Part shown: piece by piece, positions 8,324 through 17,200 of the stretch
How positions within the stretch are numbered: position 1 is the first letter of the stretch
Layout of the letters: each line of letters begins with the position of its first letter
NCBI GenBank assembly: GCA_003538625.1
Contig: DPRR01000014.1
Span: 70,658-134,657 of the forward strand
Source of the DNA: Ignavibacteriales bacterium
GTDB taxonomy: Bacteria; Bacteroidota; Ignavibacteria; Ignavibacteriales; Ignavibacteriaceae
Direction: 5' to 3'
Length of the DNA stretch: 64,000 bases
The notes under the pieces: generated by a model
Databases searched by the model: none
What the model was told of the DNA's origin: nothing
Seen by the model: the letters and a program-made list of their open reading frames with translations, nothing else
Translations under genes and position numbers: made by a program

Positions 8324-10174
8324 TTAGTCATCCATTGTACTGGCAAAAACTTCTTCGAGTGAGGTTATTCCGTTCTTAACTCTTTCTAAACCGGCTTCAC
8401 GCAAAGTTAACGATCCATCTTTTCTAGCGGCTTTCCTAACACTTATCTCATCAATCTTGTCACCGGCATCAAGTATAATCTGAGCAATTTCTTTAGTTAT
8501 ATAAACAGCTTCGTGAACAGCCATTCTACCTTTAAATCCAGATCCTAAACATTTTTCACAACCTACCGGTTCATAAAGAGTATATTTTTTCCATTCTACC
8601 GGATCCAAACCTAATCTTTTAAAATATTTTTCATCGTGTTTACCACTTTTTTTCTTACACTCGCATAATTTTCTTATCAGTCTTTGAGCAACAATAATAT
8701 TAATTGCATTCGCAAGTAGGAAAGGTTCAATACCCATTTTATAAAGACGTGAAATAGCGCTTGGTGCATCATTTGTATGAAGTGTAGAAAAAGTTAAGTG
8801 TCCCGTATTTGCTAATTTGATTGCAATGTCCGCTGTCTCCTTATCACGCATTTCTCCAACAAGTACAATATCCGGATCATGACGTAAGATATATCTTAAA
8901 GCATGTTCAAAATCTAATTTGTGCCCAAGTTTTACTTGCCGCGCACCTTTAATTATATATTCTATCGGGTCTTCAACTGTAATAACATTAACAGAAGGAT
9001 TGATAACCTGATGAAGTGCAGCTTGCAGAGTTGTGCTTTTTCCGCAGCCAGTAGGTCCTGTTAAAATTATCAATCCTTGTGGATTGCTGATTGATTTTTG
9101 AAAACTGGTCAGTGCATATCCTGCAAATCCCAATGCACCTAAATCTTTAATTACCTTTCTATCATCTAAAATTCTTATTACAATACTTTCGAACTTATTT
9201 TTAATTTCATTACCTGCAATAGGAATTATTGAAACTCTAAACCTTATAATGTGTCCGTCAATCTCTCTTTGAATAAATCCATCCTGCCCGCTTTCTCTTT
9301 CAAATCTATCAAGACCTCTTGCCCGGTCCTTAACTACAGCTATTATTGCCTCAGGCATTGTGTTTTGCTGCCGATGCCAGAGAAGCAGTTTTCCATCAAC
9401 TCTAAAATTAATTAATGTGTCGGTTGAACTTTCAGGTAAAAAGTGTATATCACTTGCGCCTTTTCTCACGCCTTCAATCAGCGCACCCTCGAATAAATTT
9501 ATTAAAGCACTTTTATTTATTTCAATCTCTAAAAGACTTTCGTCTACAGATCCTTCAGAACCAGTAATTGGCGCTTCGTACTGATTACCAAGTTTTTCTA
9601 AATTGATTAAATATTCATTTTCAGGTGGAATTAAAATTTCAATTAGTTTTTCATAAACCGCAGGCGGCAGGTATGTAATTTCATATCTTTCAACATTCAA
9701 TCTTTGAATAATTCTAAGTATTTCTTTATCAGTTGGATCAATCGCACCAATAATTAATTTATTTTTATTATTGATATCAAACATCAACGGAAGCATTTTA
9801 ACGTGCAGAAGTAATTTTTTAAGTTCGATATCATAAGTATCCAATAAATTTCGGATATCAGTTATGAAACTTTCGGATAGATTTTTTATATCAATATCAA
9901 CTGTTCGAAATGCATAGAATGAGGCTACTTCGCGAAAGATCAGATCGTGGTCAAAGTTTAAATCCTGTACCAGAATTTGAGCAAGATTTTTCCTTCCCTT
10001 ACCATCCTGGCTGTATTTTTGTTTTAAGAAGATAGCTTTGTTGACAGTGTTGGTATCGATTATACCTTTTTTAAGGAGAAGATATGCTAATTTATTTCCG
10101 ACGAGTTCCTGGGAATAATCTTCGTCATTAATCTTTATATCAATCTTACCTTCGATAAATGAAATATTGTTCAT
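8324..10174 (-). CDS. PilB/GspE-type assembly ATPase
   Basis: 616 residues. An N-terminal MshEN/T2SSE_N-type region occupies about 25-185, followed by the ATPase domain with Walker A GPTGCGKST (373-381), intact Asp box VEDPIEYI (400-407), Walker B DIVLVGEMRD (435-444), the TLHTNDAPSAISRL stretch, and a zinc-binding cysteine set (Cys504, Cys506, Cys539, Cys542). These are the marks of the hexameric ATPase driving pilin or pseudopilin assembly. Sequence alone does not separate type IV pilus from type II secretion; the retraction-type ATPase next door favours a pilus. It is 19 bases downstream of the platform gene and cotranscribed with it. Confidence 0.92.
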   Translation of the reverse strand: MNNISFIEGKIDIKINDEDYSQELVGNKLAYLLLKKGIIDTNTVNKAIFLKQKYSQDGKGRKNLAQILVQDLNFDHDLIFREVASFYAFRTVDIDIKNLSESFITDIRNLLDTYDIELKKLLLHVKMLPLMFDINNKNKLIIGAIDPTDKEILRIIQRLNVERYEITYLPPAVYEKLIEILIPPENEYLINLEKLGNQYEAPITGSEGSVDESLLEIEINKSALINLFEGALIEGVRKGASDIHFLPESSTDTLINFRVDGKLLLWHRQQNTMPEAIIAVVKDRARGLDRFERESGQDGFIQREIDGHIIRFRVSIIPIAGNEIKNKFESIVIRILDDRKVIKDLGALGFAGYALTSFQKSISNPQGLIILTGPTGCGKSTTLQAALHQVINPSVNVITVEDPIEYIIKGARQVKLGHKLDFEHALRYILRHDPDIVLVGEMRDKETADIAIKLANTGHLTFSTLHTNDAPSAISRLYKMGIEPFLLANAINIIVAQRLIRKLCECKKKSGKHDEKYFKRLGLDPVEWKKYTLYEPVGCEKCLGSGFKGRMAVHEAVYITKEIAQIILDAGDKIDEISVRKAARKDGSLTLREAGLERVKNGITSLEEVFASTMDD

Positions 10175-10193
10175 AATAAAAACTCTAAGTTTA

Positions 10194-11543
10194 TCATCCT
10201 CCTAAAGGTCTTTTAGGTGATATCACCGCGGTTTCAGCTGAAATTAATGTTAGTAATACCATTAGTATTAATATCACAAATGCAATCGCAATCTGAATCC
10301 ACTCTATTGCATTTTTTAATTTGTATACTGTTTCTCTTTCAAAGTATTTTGCTAATTGCAAAGAAGTTTTTTTCACATTTCCACTTTCTTCACCCTGCCT
10401 GAATTTGGAAATAGCTGTTTCATTAAAAACTCCCGATGCCTGAAGTGCATCAGTTATTCCAACTCCTCGTTTCATCATCATAGGAAGAGAAATGTTTACA
10501 ATTTGTTCCTCAAAATATCTGTTACCGGTTGCTTCGGCAGCAATTTTTATTGGTAAAATACTAACAGCCGAACCGCTATACAGTGTATAGAAAACACGGC
10601 AAAATATTTCAATATAAGTTTTATGAAATAAATCACCGAGTAAAGGCAGCTTCATTAAATACTGATCGAACAATACTCTGCCTCTTGGATGCTTATAAAT
10701 CAGAAATAAAATTATAAACGGCAGTAAAGAAAGAAGAAAAAGTAAAATAGCATTCTCACCAATAAAGTCACTCATCTTTAAAGTAAAGGCAGTCATTGGT
10801 GGAAGTTTTGCACCCATTCTTAAAAATAATTTAGCTGTCTCCGGAAATATATAAGTTACATACCAAATACATGCAGCTATTAATAACAATACAGTTACGG
10901 ATGGAGTTATCAATGCACTGCGTAAGCTCTTTTTAAATTGTAATGATCTTTCAAGAAACTTTGCAGTTGCGGAATAAATCTCAGCCATGTTACCGCTTTT
11001 TGATCCCAATCCCAGCATATAAGCAGTAAATCTTCCAAATACACTCTGATGCTTCATAAAAGCTTTTTCACCATCCACACCTTGCTTTAAATCTTTACTG
11101 ATATCCTTTAAAGTTTCTTTAAGAACTTTATTCCGCGTATCGTTTATTAAAAAAGTTAATATCTCACTGAAAGGTAAACTTTCTTCAAGCATATCTGATG
11201 TTATCTGTACAAAGTTTAGAATTTCACCATTGCTTGGTTTAGCAGTAAACTCAAAAAGTTTTCTTCTGATACTTATTATTTGATATCCAAGTAACCTGAA
11301 TGCTTCGGCAACTTCATCTTTATTATAAGCGCGTTGAACTCCAATTATTGGTTTATCGTACGGACCTTTGCCCTTCACTTTATATCTGAAGGTTGCTTTT
11401 CTTTCAATCTTTTTTAATTTATAGCTGTTTTTAAGTGCTATATCTTTAATTTGCTTTCTTACTTCCCAATAAGAATTATTTGCGATAACACCAGTAATTA
11501 GCTGTCCATCTGATTTTAAAGCGGAAAATCTAGCTTCTATCAT
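10194..11543 (-). CDS. PilC/GspF-type inner-membrane platform protein
   Basis: 449 residues with the two-repeat GspF layout: a cytoplasmic helical domain (about 100-195), a membrane segment (TVLLLIAACIWYVTYIF), a second long hydrophobic stretch (ILLFLLSLLPFIILFLIY), the second cytoplasmic domain, and a C-terminal membrane helix (IAIAFVILILMVLLTLIS). The conserved GxxSG-type region is present around GLGSKSGNMAEIY and GEESGNVKK. A 90-residue N-terminal extension contains two basic ARFSALKSDGQL-type segments as in other GspF proteins. It is the first gene of the minus-strand pilus operon and should bind the assembly ATPase. Confidence 0.92.
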   Translation of the reverse strand: MIEARFSALKSDGQLITGVIANNSYWEVRKQIKDIALKNSYKLKKIERKATFRYKVKGKGPYDKPIIGVQRAYNKDEVAEAFRLLGYQIISIRRKLFEFTAKPSNGEILNFVQITSDMLEESLPFSEILTFLINDTRNKVLKETLKDISKDLKQGVDGEKAFMKHQSVFGRFTAYMLGLGSKSGNMAEIYSATAKFLERSLQFKKSLRSALITPSVTVLLLIAACIWYVTYIFPETAKLFLRMGAKLPPMTAFTLKMSDFIGENAILLFLLSLLPFIILFLIYKHPRGRVLFDQYLMKLPLLGDLFHKTYIEIFCRVFYTLYSGSAVSILPIKIAAEATGNRYFEEQIVNISLPMMMKRGVGITDALQASGVFNETAISKFRQGEESGNVKKTSLQLAKYFERETVYKLKNAIEWIQIAIAFVILILMVLLTLISAETAVISPKRPLGG

Positions 11544-12117
11544 TATCCCTTCACAAAAAAATGATTTTACTTATTAAAATATAATACATTAAAAATTGTT
11601 ACTCTCGTAAATCCTGTAACTATTTCAAATAATAGGCCAGTGAGATCATATAAGACTACATATAGCTCAAAAATCAGAGACTCATTATAAAAAGAGAAAA
11701 TACGGATAATATTTTTTCCAAATATTGAGAATCATAAAATATTCAGCGTTTGGTCTGCGACATTTAAAATAATAGGCTAATCCAGTAGTCTGACTAAAAT
11801 AATTTTCTTTTTAACTTTGAGCAGATATATTGAATATAAGATTAAATTAAAGCTTTCCATCCGGCTAAAGTGATTTATATGAATCTAACTATTAAACAAT
11901 TAATAAAATATCGAAGAATAATAGCGAGTTATTTTCTAAATATTCCACATCTCAAAACTGTATCATTATAATATTTTCTCGGATTGTAAAATATTTTGAG
12001 ATTAAAAAAGGTATGAGTAGGTAAATTTTACAAAAAATGTATTATATTTAACAGGGTATATTTTTTGATACTACTTTCTGTCACTAAAGTATTTCTCTAT
12101 AAAGTCAATTTTAAATA
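11544..12117. promoter_or_regulatory. Divergent intergenic region of the pilus-like locus
   Basis: 574 AT-rich bases separate the minus-strand ATPase/platform operon from the plus-strand pilin-like operon, so promoters for both should lie here. I see no gene. Several similar AAAATATT tracts occur (around 11709-11742 and 11970-12000), but no clean operator or consensus promoter could be defined by eye. No convincing ribosome binding site precedes the ATG at 12118. Confidence 0.4.
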
Positions 12118-12600
12118 ATGACGGGAATACAATCCTTATTAGCAATTGGCGCAATCTGGTTATTCGCACTCATCTCAATTAATTTCAATTCTACAGTTGT
12201 GCACAATATATCCATTGAGGTTGAAAATAAAGTTTACCTTACTGCTTTTTCCCTTGCTGATGATATGATTGAGGAGATTAAGCAAAAAGCGTTTGATGAA
12301 AGAACAATTGATTTTATTACTCCAAACGCAGAACAATTGACTCTGGATTTGGGCACAGAAGGAGAAGTTTGGCCAAATTTTAATGATGTTGATGATTATA
12401 ATGGCTATTCCAAAAATGTTGGATTGCCATATTTAGAAACATATCATGTTTCGACCGCAGTTTTTTATGTTAATAGTAATGATCCTAATTCGGTTGCAGC
12501 AGACGGAGAACGAACATTTTATAAAAAAGTTGAAGTTACAGTAACCAGTAAGTATATGTCATTACCAGTGGTCCTTTCATTTATTTTTACCATGAAATAA
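12118..12600 (+). CDS. Pilin-like protein, non-canonical N-terminus
   Basis: 160 residues. A hydrophobic helix begins almost at the start (GIQSLLAIGAIWLFALISI, about 3-21), followed by an amphipathic continuation (VENKVYLTAFSLADDMIEEI) and a small globular C-terminal part. This architecture is that of type IV pilins and pseudopilins, but there is no leader of basic residues and no glutamate five residues after a processing glycine. The ATG is immediately preceded in frame by a stop three bases further up, so the protein cannot be much longer. It heads a three-gene operon opposite the pilus ATPases; a minor pilin role is inferred. Confidence 0.6.
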   Translation: MTGIQSLLAIGAIWLFALISINFNSTVVHNISIEVENKVYLTAFSLADDMIEEIKQKAFDERTIDFITPNAEQLTLDLGTEGEVWPNFNDVDDYNGYSKNVGLPYLETYHVSTAVFYVNSNDPNSVAADGERTFYKKVEVTVTSKYMSLPVVLSFIFTMK

Positions 12601-12604
12601 TACT

Positions 12605-13189
12605 ATGAGTATGTTACTTGATATATTTGGATCTGTCGTTATTGCTGGTTTATTATTTATTATGATGGTGAGACTTAATTTGTTCTCTTCTCAAACCAGC
12701 TATATTTCTGATAGTGAACTTAAACTCCAGACAAATACCAAAACATTAGCTGAAATTCTGGATTATGATCTAAGAAAAATTGGTTACAGACATGAGGGTA
12801 CAGCTATCATACTAGCAGATTCAACTCATCTTACTTTTATGGCGGATATAGATTCAAATGGAACGGCAGAAGAAGTTGAATATTTTGTAGGAGATTCGAC
12901 AGAAGCAACAGGTACACTTAATCCAAGTGATATAATATTAAAACGGACTATCGATGGTGGTAATTTAATGAGTGGATCTTCATTAAATTTAGTTAAATTA
13001 AAATTTACATATCTTGATGAGTTCAGTAATAAAATATCTTATCTTAATTCAGGTCGATATGATGATATAAAATATATAAGAACTGAAATGTGGCTTGCAG
13101 GTGATGATCCTATTCCTGACGCTTATGCTGATACATCAAGTTATACATTAACATATTGGGAATTTACAATTTATCCAAGGAATATATAA
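12605..13189 (+). CDS. Pilin-like (PilW-type) membrane protein
   Basis: 194 residues with an N-terminal hydrophobic helix (MLLDIFGSVVIAGLLFIMMV), then a segment rich in LKLQTNTKTLAEILDYDLRKIGY, which is the characteristic post-helix region of PilW-like minor pilins, followed by strands reading TAIILADSTHLTFMADIDSNG and LVKLKFTYLDEF. No standard prepilin cleavage motif is evident. The gene starts four bases after the previous stop and its stop codon overlaps the next start (TAATG), so the trio is translationally linked. Confidence 0.65.
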   Translation: MSMLLDIFGSVVIAGLLFIMMVRLNLFSSQTSYISDSELKLQTNTKTLAEILDYDLRKIGYRHEGTAIILADSTHLTFMADIDSNGTAEEVEYFVGDSTEATGTLNPSDIILKRTIDGGNLMSGSSLNLVKLKFTYLDEFSNKISYLNSGRYDDIKYIRTEMWLAGDDPIPDAYADTSSYTLTYWEFTIYPRNI

Positions 13190-14244
13190 TGGGAAAAAGT
13201 GCATTAATTATGACGCTGGGGTTATCCCTTATAATTGCATTTATTATACTAAAGCTTAACACAAATGCAACGCAAGGCGTTGAGACAACTGTTAATAAAT
13301 TTGACCAGACACACGCACGACTGATAGCTAATTCAGCAGTGGAAATCCAGCTCGAAAAATTAAGACAAGACAAAAATCTTCATGGAAATTTTGCAGGTAG
13401 TTTATTTGACGGTAGTTATTCCGGGAATATAAGTCCTGAAGATGCAAACGGAAGAATCATTATTAGATCCACTGGATTATTCCAGACAATATCACATTAT
13501 GTTCGTGTCGATGCTGAGAGAAAATCTGTTACAGCTCCGCCTTCAGCTGGTGCAGTGAGAATAATCACCAATGTATTTGATAAATTGATTATATCTGGTG
13601 GCTTGAATATAAGTGGTTTTGATCACGATCCTACAGGAGTTAGAATTGATTCATTACCCGCGATACCTGGAATCACAGTTGATACACAAGGACAAATTGA
13701 TACATTAGTCGATAAAAAACTCGGCATCAATGCAAATGCAGAAGTTACAGGTCTAGGGCCGCTTGTGAAAGATAAATATAGCATAGCATTACCAAGCGGA
13801 GAAGAGGTCGATTGGTTAGGTATTTCTGAGGATATCGCTTCTTCAGCCGACACTATTTTATATGGTGGCAGTGGAGATAAATTTGAAAATTTTCCAAATT
13901 TTTCCATTGGAACTTTAGCAAATCCTAAAATAGTTCGAATCGAAGGTAATGTTCAAATTAATTCTGCAAATGCAACCGGAGCTGGGATTTTAGTTGTGAA
14001 TGGTAATCTAACACTTGAGAAACTGTTTTGGCAAGGATACATAGTTGCTTACAAAGATTCTAAAATTGATATCAAGCTTAATGGTGGAGCGACTGTCATC
14101 GGTGGAATGTTATTATCTGGAGATACAGTAGAAATTACAGCCGGCAATGGAGGTTTTACATTAAAATACAGCAGTCAGGTGATGCAACTATTGCATGAGA
14201 ATTTAGTTTCATCAAGATTTAAAATATTAAATTGGTGGGAATAA
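13189..14244 (+). CDS. Pilin-like (PilX-type) protein with polymer-type beta region
   Basis: 351 residues from ATG 13189, which overlaps the last base of the upstream stop; an in-frame start 33 bases further up would lie inside that gene and is disfavoured. The N-terminal helix is ALIMTLGLSLIIAFIIL, followed by a helix with THARLIANSAVEIQLEKLR, as in PilX-like proteins. The C-terminal half (from about 160) is beta-rich, with KIVRIEGNVQINSANATGAG, GILVVNGNLTLEKL and GGATVIGGMLLSGDTVEI, resembling a bactofilin-like or right-handed beta-helix region. It is last in the operon and is followed by a terminator. Likely a large minor pilin. Confidence 0.65.
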   Translation: MGKSALIMTLGLSLIIAFIILKLNTNATQGVETTVNKFDQTHARLIANSAVEIQLEKLRQDKNLHGNFAGSLFDGSYSGNISPEDANGRIIIRSTGLFQTISHYVRVDAERKSVTAPPSAGAVRIITNVFDKLIISGGLNISGFDHDPTGVRIDSLPAIPGITVDTQGQIDTLVDKKLGINANAEVTGLGPLVKDKYSIALPSGEEVDWLGISEDIASSADTILYGGSGDKFENFPNFSIGTLANPKIVRIEGNVQINSANATGAGILVVNGNLTLEKLFWQGYIVAYKDSKIDIKLNGGATVIGGMLLSGDTVEITAGNGGFTLKYSSQVMQLLHENLVSSRFKILNWWE

Positions 14245-14266
14245 ACCCCAAAAAACTTTTTATAAT

Positions 14267-14295
14267 AAGTTGCCTTTACTGGCAACTTTTTTTTT
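14267..14295 (+). terminator. Rho-independent terminator
   Basis: Stem AAGTTGCC (14267-14274) and GGCAACTT (14281-14288), six-base loop, followed by a run of T. It ends the pilin-like operon 22 bases after the last stop. Confidence 0.9.
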
Positions 14296-14493
14296 AAATC
14301 TATTTCAAATATTTATTATTCAGTTAGTATGCAGTTACATTTTGACCATATGATAAAATCTCTTGTTGATCTTCAAGTATTTAATCATTTCTTTTGCTAA
14401 TTTTAGCACCAACAAAATGATAATCCGAAAGTAACCGGTACGTTAAAATCATTAAACTTATAAAGTTATTTCCAAAAGGATAAAAGTAATTTC

Positions 14494-16248
14494 ATGATTA
14501 GAATCTTAGTGACTTTTTTTGTAATCATTATCCTAATCCTATTTTATGGATGTGAAAATAAAACTGAAAAAATTAAACCAGGATTAAATGAGGAATTTAA
14601 TTTTAACTTTTCAGAGTATGAAAATATTTTTAAAAAAAATATAGTAATACCCGATACACAAAGTTCTTTATTTGAAACCTGTGGTAAAGATTTAGATACT
14701 ATTAAATATTATTACTCAACGCAAAACTATAAACCAATATTTCTGAAAAGTTTTGAATCCAAAAGTTTTGTTGATTCACTGCTTGAAATTTTGGGTGCAG
14801 CAGCAGACCACGGTTTAAATCCCGAGAGCTACCATTATACTCAAATTAAAAATGAATTTGATGAAGTATTAAATCCAAAAACTGATAGCAATAAAAGATA
14901 TTTTTATTTGGCCAATACGGAATTAATAGCTGCTCATGCAATTCTTATATACTCTACTCATATGCGCCATGGTGTGGTTAACCCTAGACAACTTTATTTT
15001 GATAGATATTATTTACCGGTTACAGATTCACTGAATAAAAAATTGTTTGAACCATTCCAGCAGAAAAACGTAATTCATTATTTGCAAAACATTCAACCCA
15101 AGAGTAAAAAGTATACAAGATTACAAACCGCACTCAAAAGATTTGAAGCTATTTCAAGTATAGAATGGATTAAAATTCCTGTTTCTGATAAGAAAATTGA
15201 AATTGGAAATGAATCTGCTTCCATCAGAAATATTGTAGATAAATTAGTAGTCCTTGGTTTTTTGGATACAAACAAAGTAAAACTAAAAGAACTAGATCGT
15301 TATGATTCTTTACTCGTAGAACCGATCAAAGAATTTCAAAGGGCTAACGGATTAAATGATGACGGCGTAATTGGCAAAACTACTATTGAAAGATTAAATA
15401 TTTCTCCCAAACAATATGTTGAAAAAATAAAATTGAATTTGGAAAGATTCCGGTGGATAGATTATTCCGATACCGCCAGATATGTAATGGTTAACATTCC
15501 TGATTTTAAACTTTATGTAATGGAAAATGAGAATGAAAAGTTTAATATTAAAGTTTGCACAGGAAGAAAAGGTAAATGGGAAACTCCGAATCTCTACGGT
15601 AGAATTTCATATTTAGTTCTTAATCCAACATGGTCTGTTCCTAAAAGTATTATACAAGAAGAAATTGTCAGTGGATTAAGAAAGGACTCTTTATATCTTA
15701 AAAAAAGAAACTTTAAAGTTTTCAAATCCGGTGAACGTGTTAGCTTAGATGGACTGACTGCACATGATTTAGCTTCATCCAACCGTTATAGTCTGGTTCA
15801 GGATCCGGGATTAGGAAATGCTTTGGGAAAAATAAAATTTATGTTTCAAAATCCATTTGGCGTTTATCTGCACGATACACCTACAAGAGCACCCTTTGGT
15901 TATGTGAACCGTGCTGTTAGTCATGGCTGCGTTCGTGTTGAAAAACCGATTGAACTGGCTGATTATTTTCTCTCAAATAATTCACGGTGGACTACCGATT
16001 TCTTAAAAATCGAAATCGGACAAAAGGTGAATGATCCAAAAATTATCTCAGAGTTTAACAGCCTAAGATATGAACTCCGGAAAAATAATAGTTATGGAGT
16101 GACCACCGAAGTAAAATTTGATAAAAAGATTCCCGTTTTTATAGATTACTATACAACCTGGGTTGATGCTGATGGACGATTTAATTATAGAGATGATGTA
16201 TATAATAGAGATAAAATATTGGAACAAAATCTATTCTCGAATAAATAG
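14494..16248 (+). CDS. YcbB/LdtD-type L,D-transpeptidase lipoprotein
   Basis: 584 residues. A lipoprotein signal ends at Cys20 (LILFYGC). The scaffold domain (about 50-210, with HGLNPESYHY) precedes a peptidoglycan-binding-like helix set (about 270-300, VEPIKEFQRANGLNDDGVIG) and the YkuD catalytic domain (about 330-520) with the active-site motif SHGCVRVE: Ser476, His477, Cys479. This layout is that of YcbB-type enzymes making 3-3 cross-links in peptidoglycan. Family length is about 550-620, so it is complete. A long C-terminal tail follows (DYYTTWVDADGRFNYRDDVY), also usual for the family. It appears monocistronic. Confidence 0.9.
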   Translation: MIRILVTFFVIIILILFYGCENKTEKIKPGLNEEFNFNFSEYENIFKKNIVIPDTQSSLFETCGKDLDTIKYYYSTQNYKPIFLKSFESKSFVDSLLEILGAAADHGLNPESYHYTQIKNEFDEVLNPKTDSNKRYFYLANTELIAAHAILIYSTHMRHGVVNPRQLYFDRYYLPVTDSLNKKLFEPFQQKNVIHYLQNIQPKSKKYTRLQTALKRFEAISSIEWIKIPVSDKKIEIGNESASIRNIVDKLVVLGFLDTNKVKLKELDRYDSLLVEPIKEFQRANGLNDDGVIGKTTIERLNISPKQYVEKIKLNLERFRWIDYSDTARYVMVNIPDFKLYVMENENEKFNIKVCTGRKGKWETPNLYGRISYLVLNPTWSVPKSIIQEEIVSGLRKDSLYLKKRNFKVFKSGERVSLDGLTAHDLASSNRYSLVQDPGLGNALGKIKFMFQNPFGVYLHDTPTRAPFGYVNRAVSHGCVRVEKPIELADYFLSNNSRWTTDFLKIEIGQKVNDPKIISEFNSLRYELRKNNSYGVTTEVKFDKKIPVFIDYYTTWVDADGRFNYRDDVYNRDKILEQNLFSNK

Positions 16249-16556
16249 ATTAAGGATTATGCTTTCGATTTTGATTCATTATTGTTTTCGAACAATTATT
16301 AAAGCATTAATTGGTTGAGAAAATAAATTTTTTAGAATGGATTTAATTGAAAATTACTATCAATGGAATTACGCAGACAAAATCGATGATGCTGCTTAAG
16401 TAATCATTATTCAAACCATTTATTCTAGCGATTAAATAAATATCGAATATGCCTGCTTCTGATTAACAGAATAAAACAGCCCGTGGATTTATTTTTTTTG
16501 GCCCAATTTATTTTTACTTTTAATCAACAGATTTTGAATGATTTCATTTTTAAAGA
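16249..16556 (+). other. Intergenic region
   Basis: 308 AT-rich bases without a convincing gene. A 20-codon frame begins at ATG 16337 and stops at 16399 (peptide starting MDLIENYYQWNYADK), but has no good ribosome site; it may be a chance frame. No terminator for the upstream gene was seen. Confidence 0.35.
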
Positions 16557-17117
16557 ATGTTAAGATCAAAAAAAATAACCAGCTTCGTATTTGCTGCACT
16601 TCTACTTTTATTCATTTATAATTCATTTGGATATCTGTTGCTCTATTTCCCTGCCAGAACATTCATTAAAGAATTTGTCAGCGAATCTATCAGACAAGAT
16701 AAAATAGAAGCTGAGGAACTCAGTACAATTTCATTTAATAAAAATGATCTTAAAAAAAATAAATACGATTTTGTTTGGGTAAAACCCGATAAAGAATTTC
16801 GTTTTAACGGAAAGATGTATGATGTTAAAAAACAAATTGAATTAAATGACTCTATTTATTTTACATGTTATTACGATGAAGAAGAAAATATCCTTGAAGA
16901 ATTATTTGCCCATTATTTCAATAGCCGCAAACAAGATACGACACATAATTCTGCACTGCGTATAATTTTAGTTGGTCTGTTTTCTGAAGAAATAAAGAGC
17001 TTCAGTTATAATCTATATGATGAAGATATAATTAATTTACCGCTGCTAAAAAAAGAAGCGGAATTAATTGCACCAATAAAAGATATTCCCACTCCACCGC
17101 CGCGTTTAGCCGTTTAA
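16557..17117 (+). CDS. Small membrane-anchored protein of unknown function
   Basis: 186 residues with one N-terminal membrane segment (about 9-30, ITSFVFAALLLLFIYNSFGYLL) and a charged, mostly acidic exported domain that ends in a proline-rich tail (PTPPPRLAV). There is no lipobox and no recognised family. It lies 83 bases upstream of a TonB-dependent receptor, but a hairpin with a T run lies between them, so cotranscription is uncertain. Codon use and base composition match the neighbours. Confidence 0.6.
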   Translation: MLRSKKITSFVFAALLLLFIYNSFGYLLLYFPARTFIKEFVSESIRQDKIEAEELSTISFNKNDLKKNKYDFVWVKPDKEFRFNGKMYDVKKQIELNDSIYFTCYYDEEENILEELFAHYFNSRKQDTTHNSALRIILVGLFSEEIKSFSYNLYDEDIINLPLLKKEAELIAPIKDIPTPPPRLAV

Positions 17118-17140
17118 TTTCAGATCTATAATTCAATCTT

Positions 17141-17179
17141 TCAGAGAAAATTAATCAAATTTCTATCTCTGATTTTTTT
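17141..17179 (+). terminator. Probable terminator ahead of the TonB receptor
   Basis: TCAGAGA (17141-17147) pairs with TCTCTGA (17166-17172), with a possible inner stem, followed by seven T. It may end the transcript of the small membrane protein. Confidence 0.55.
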
Positions 17180-17200
17180 CAATTAATCAAGGATAATTAT

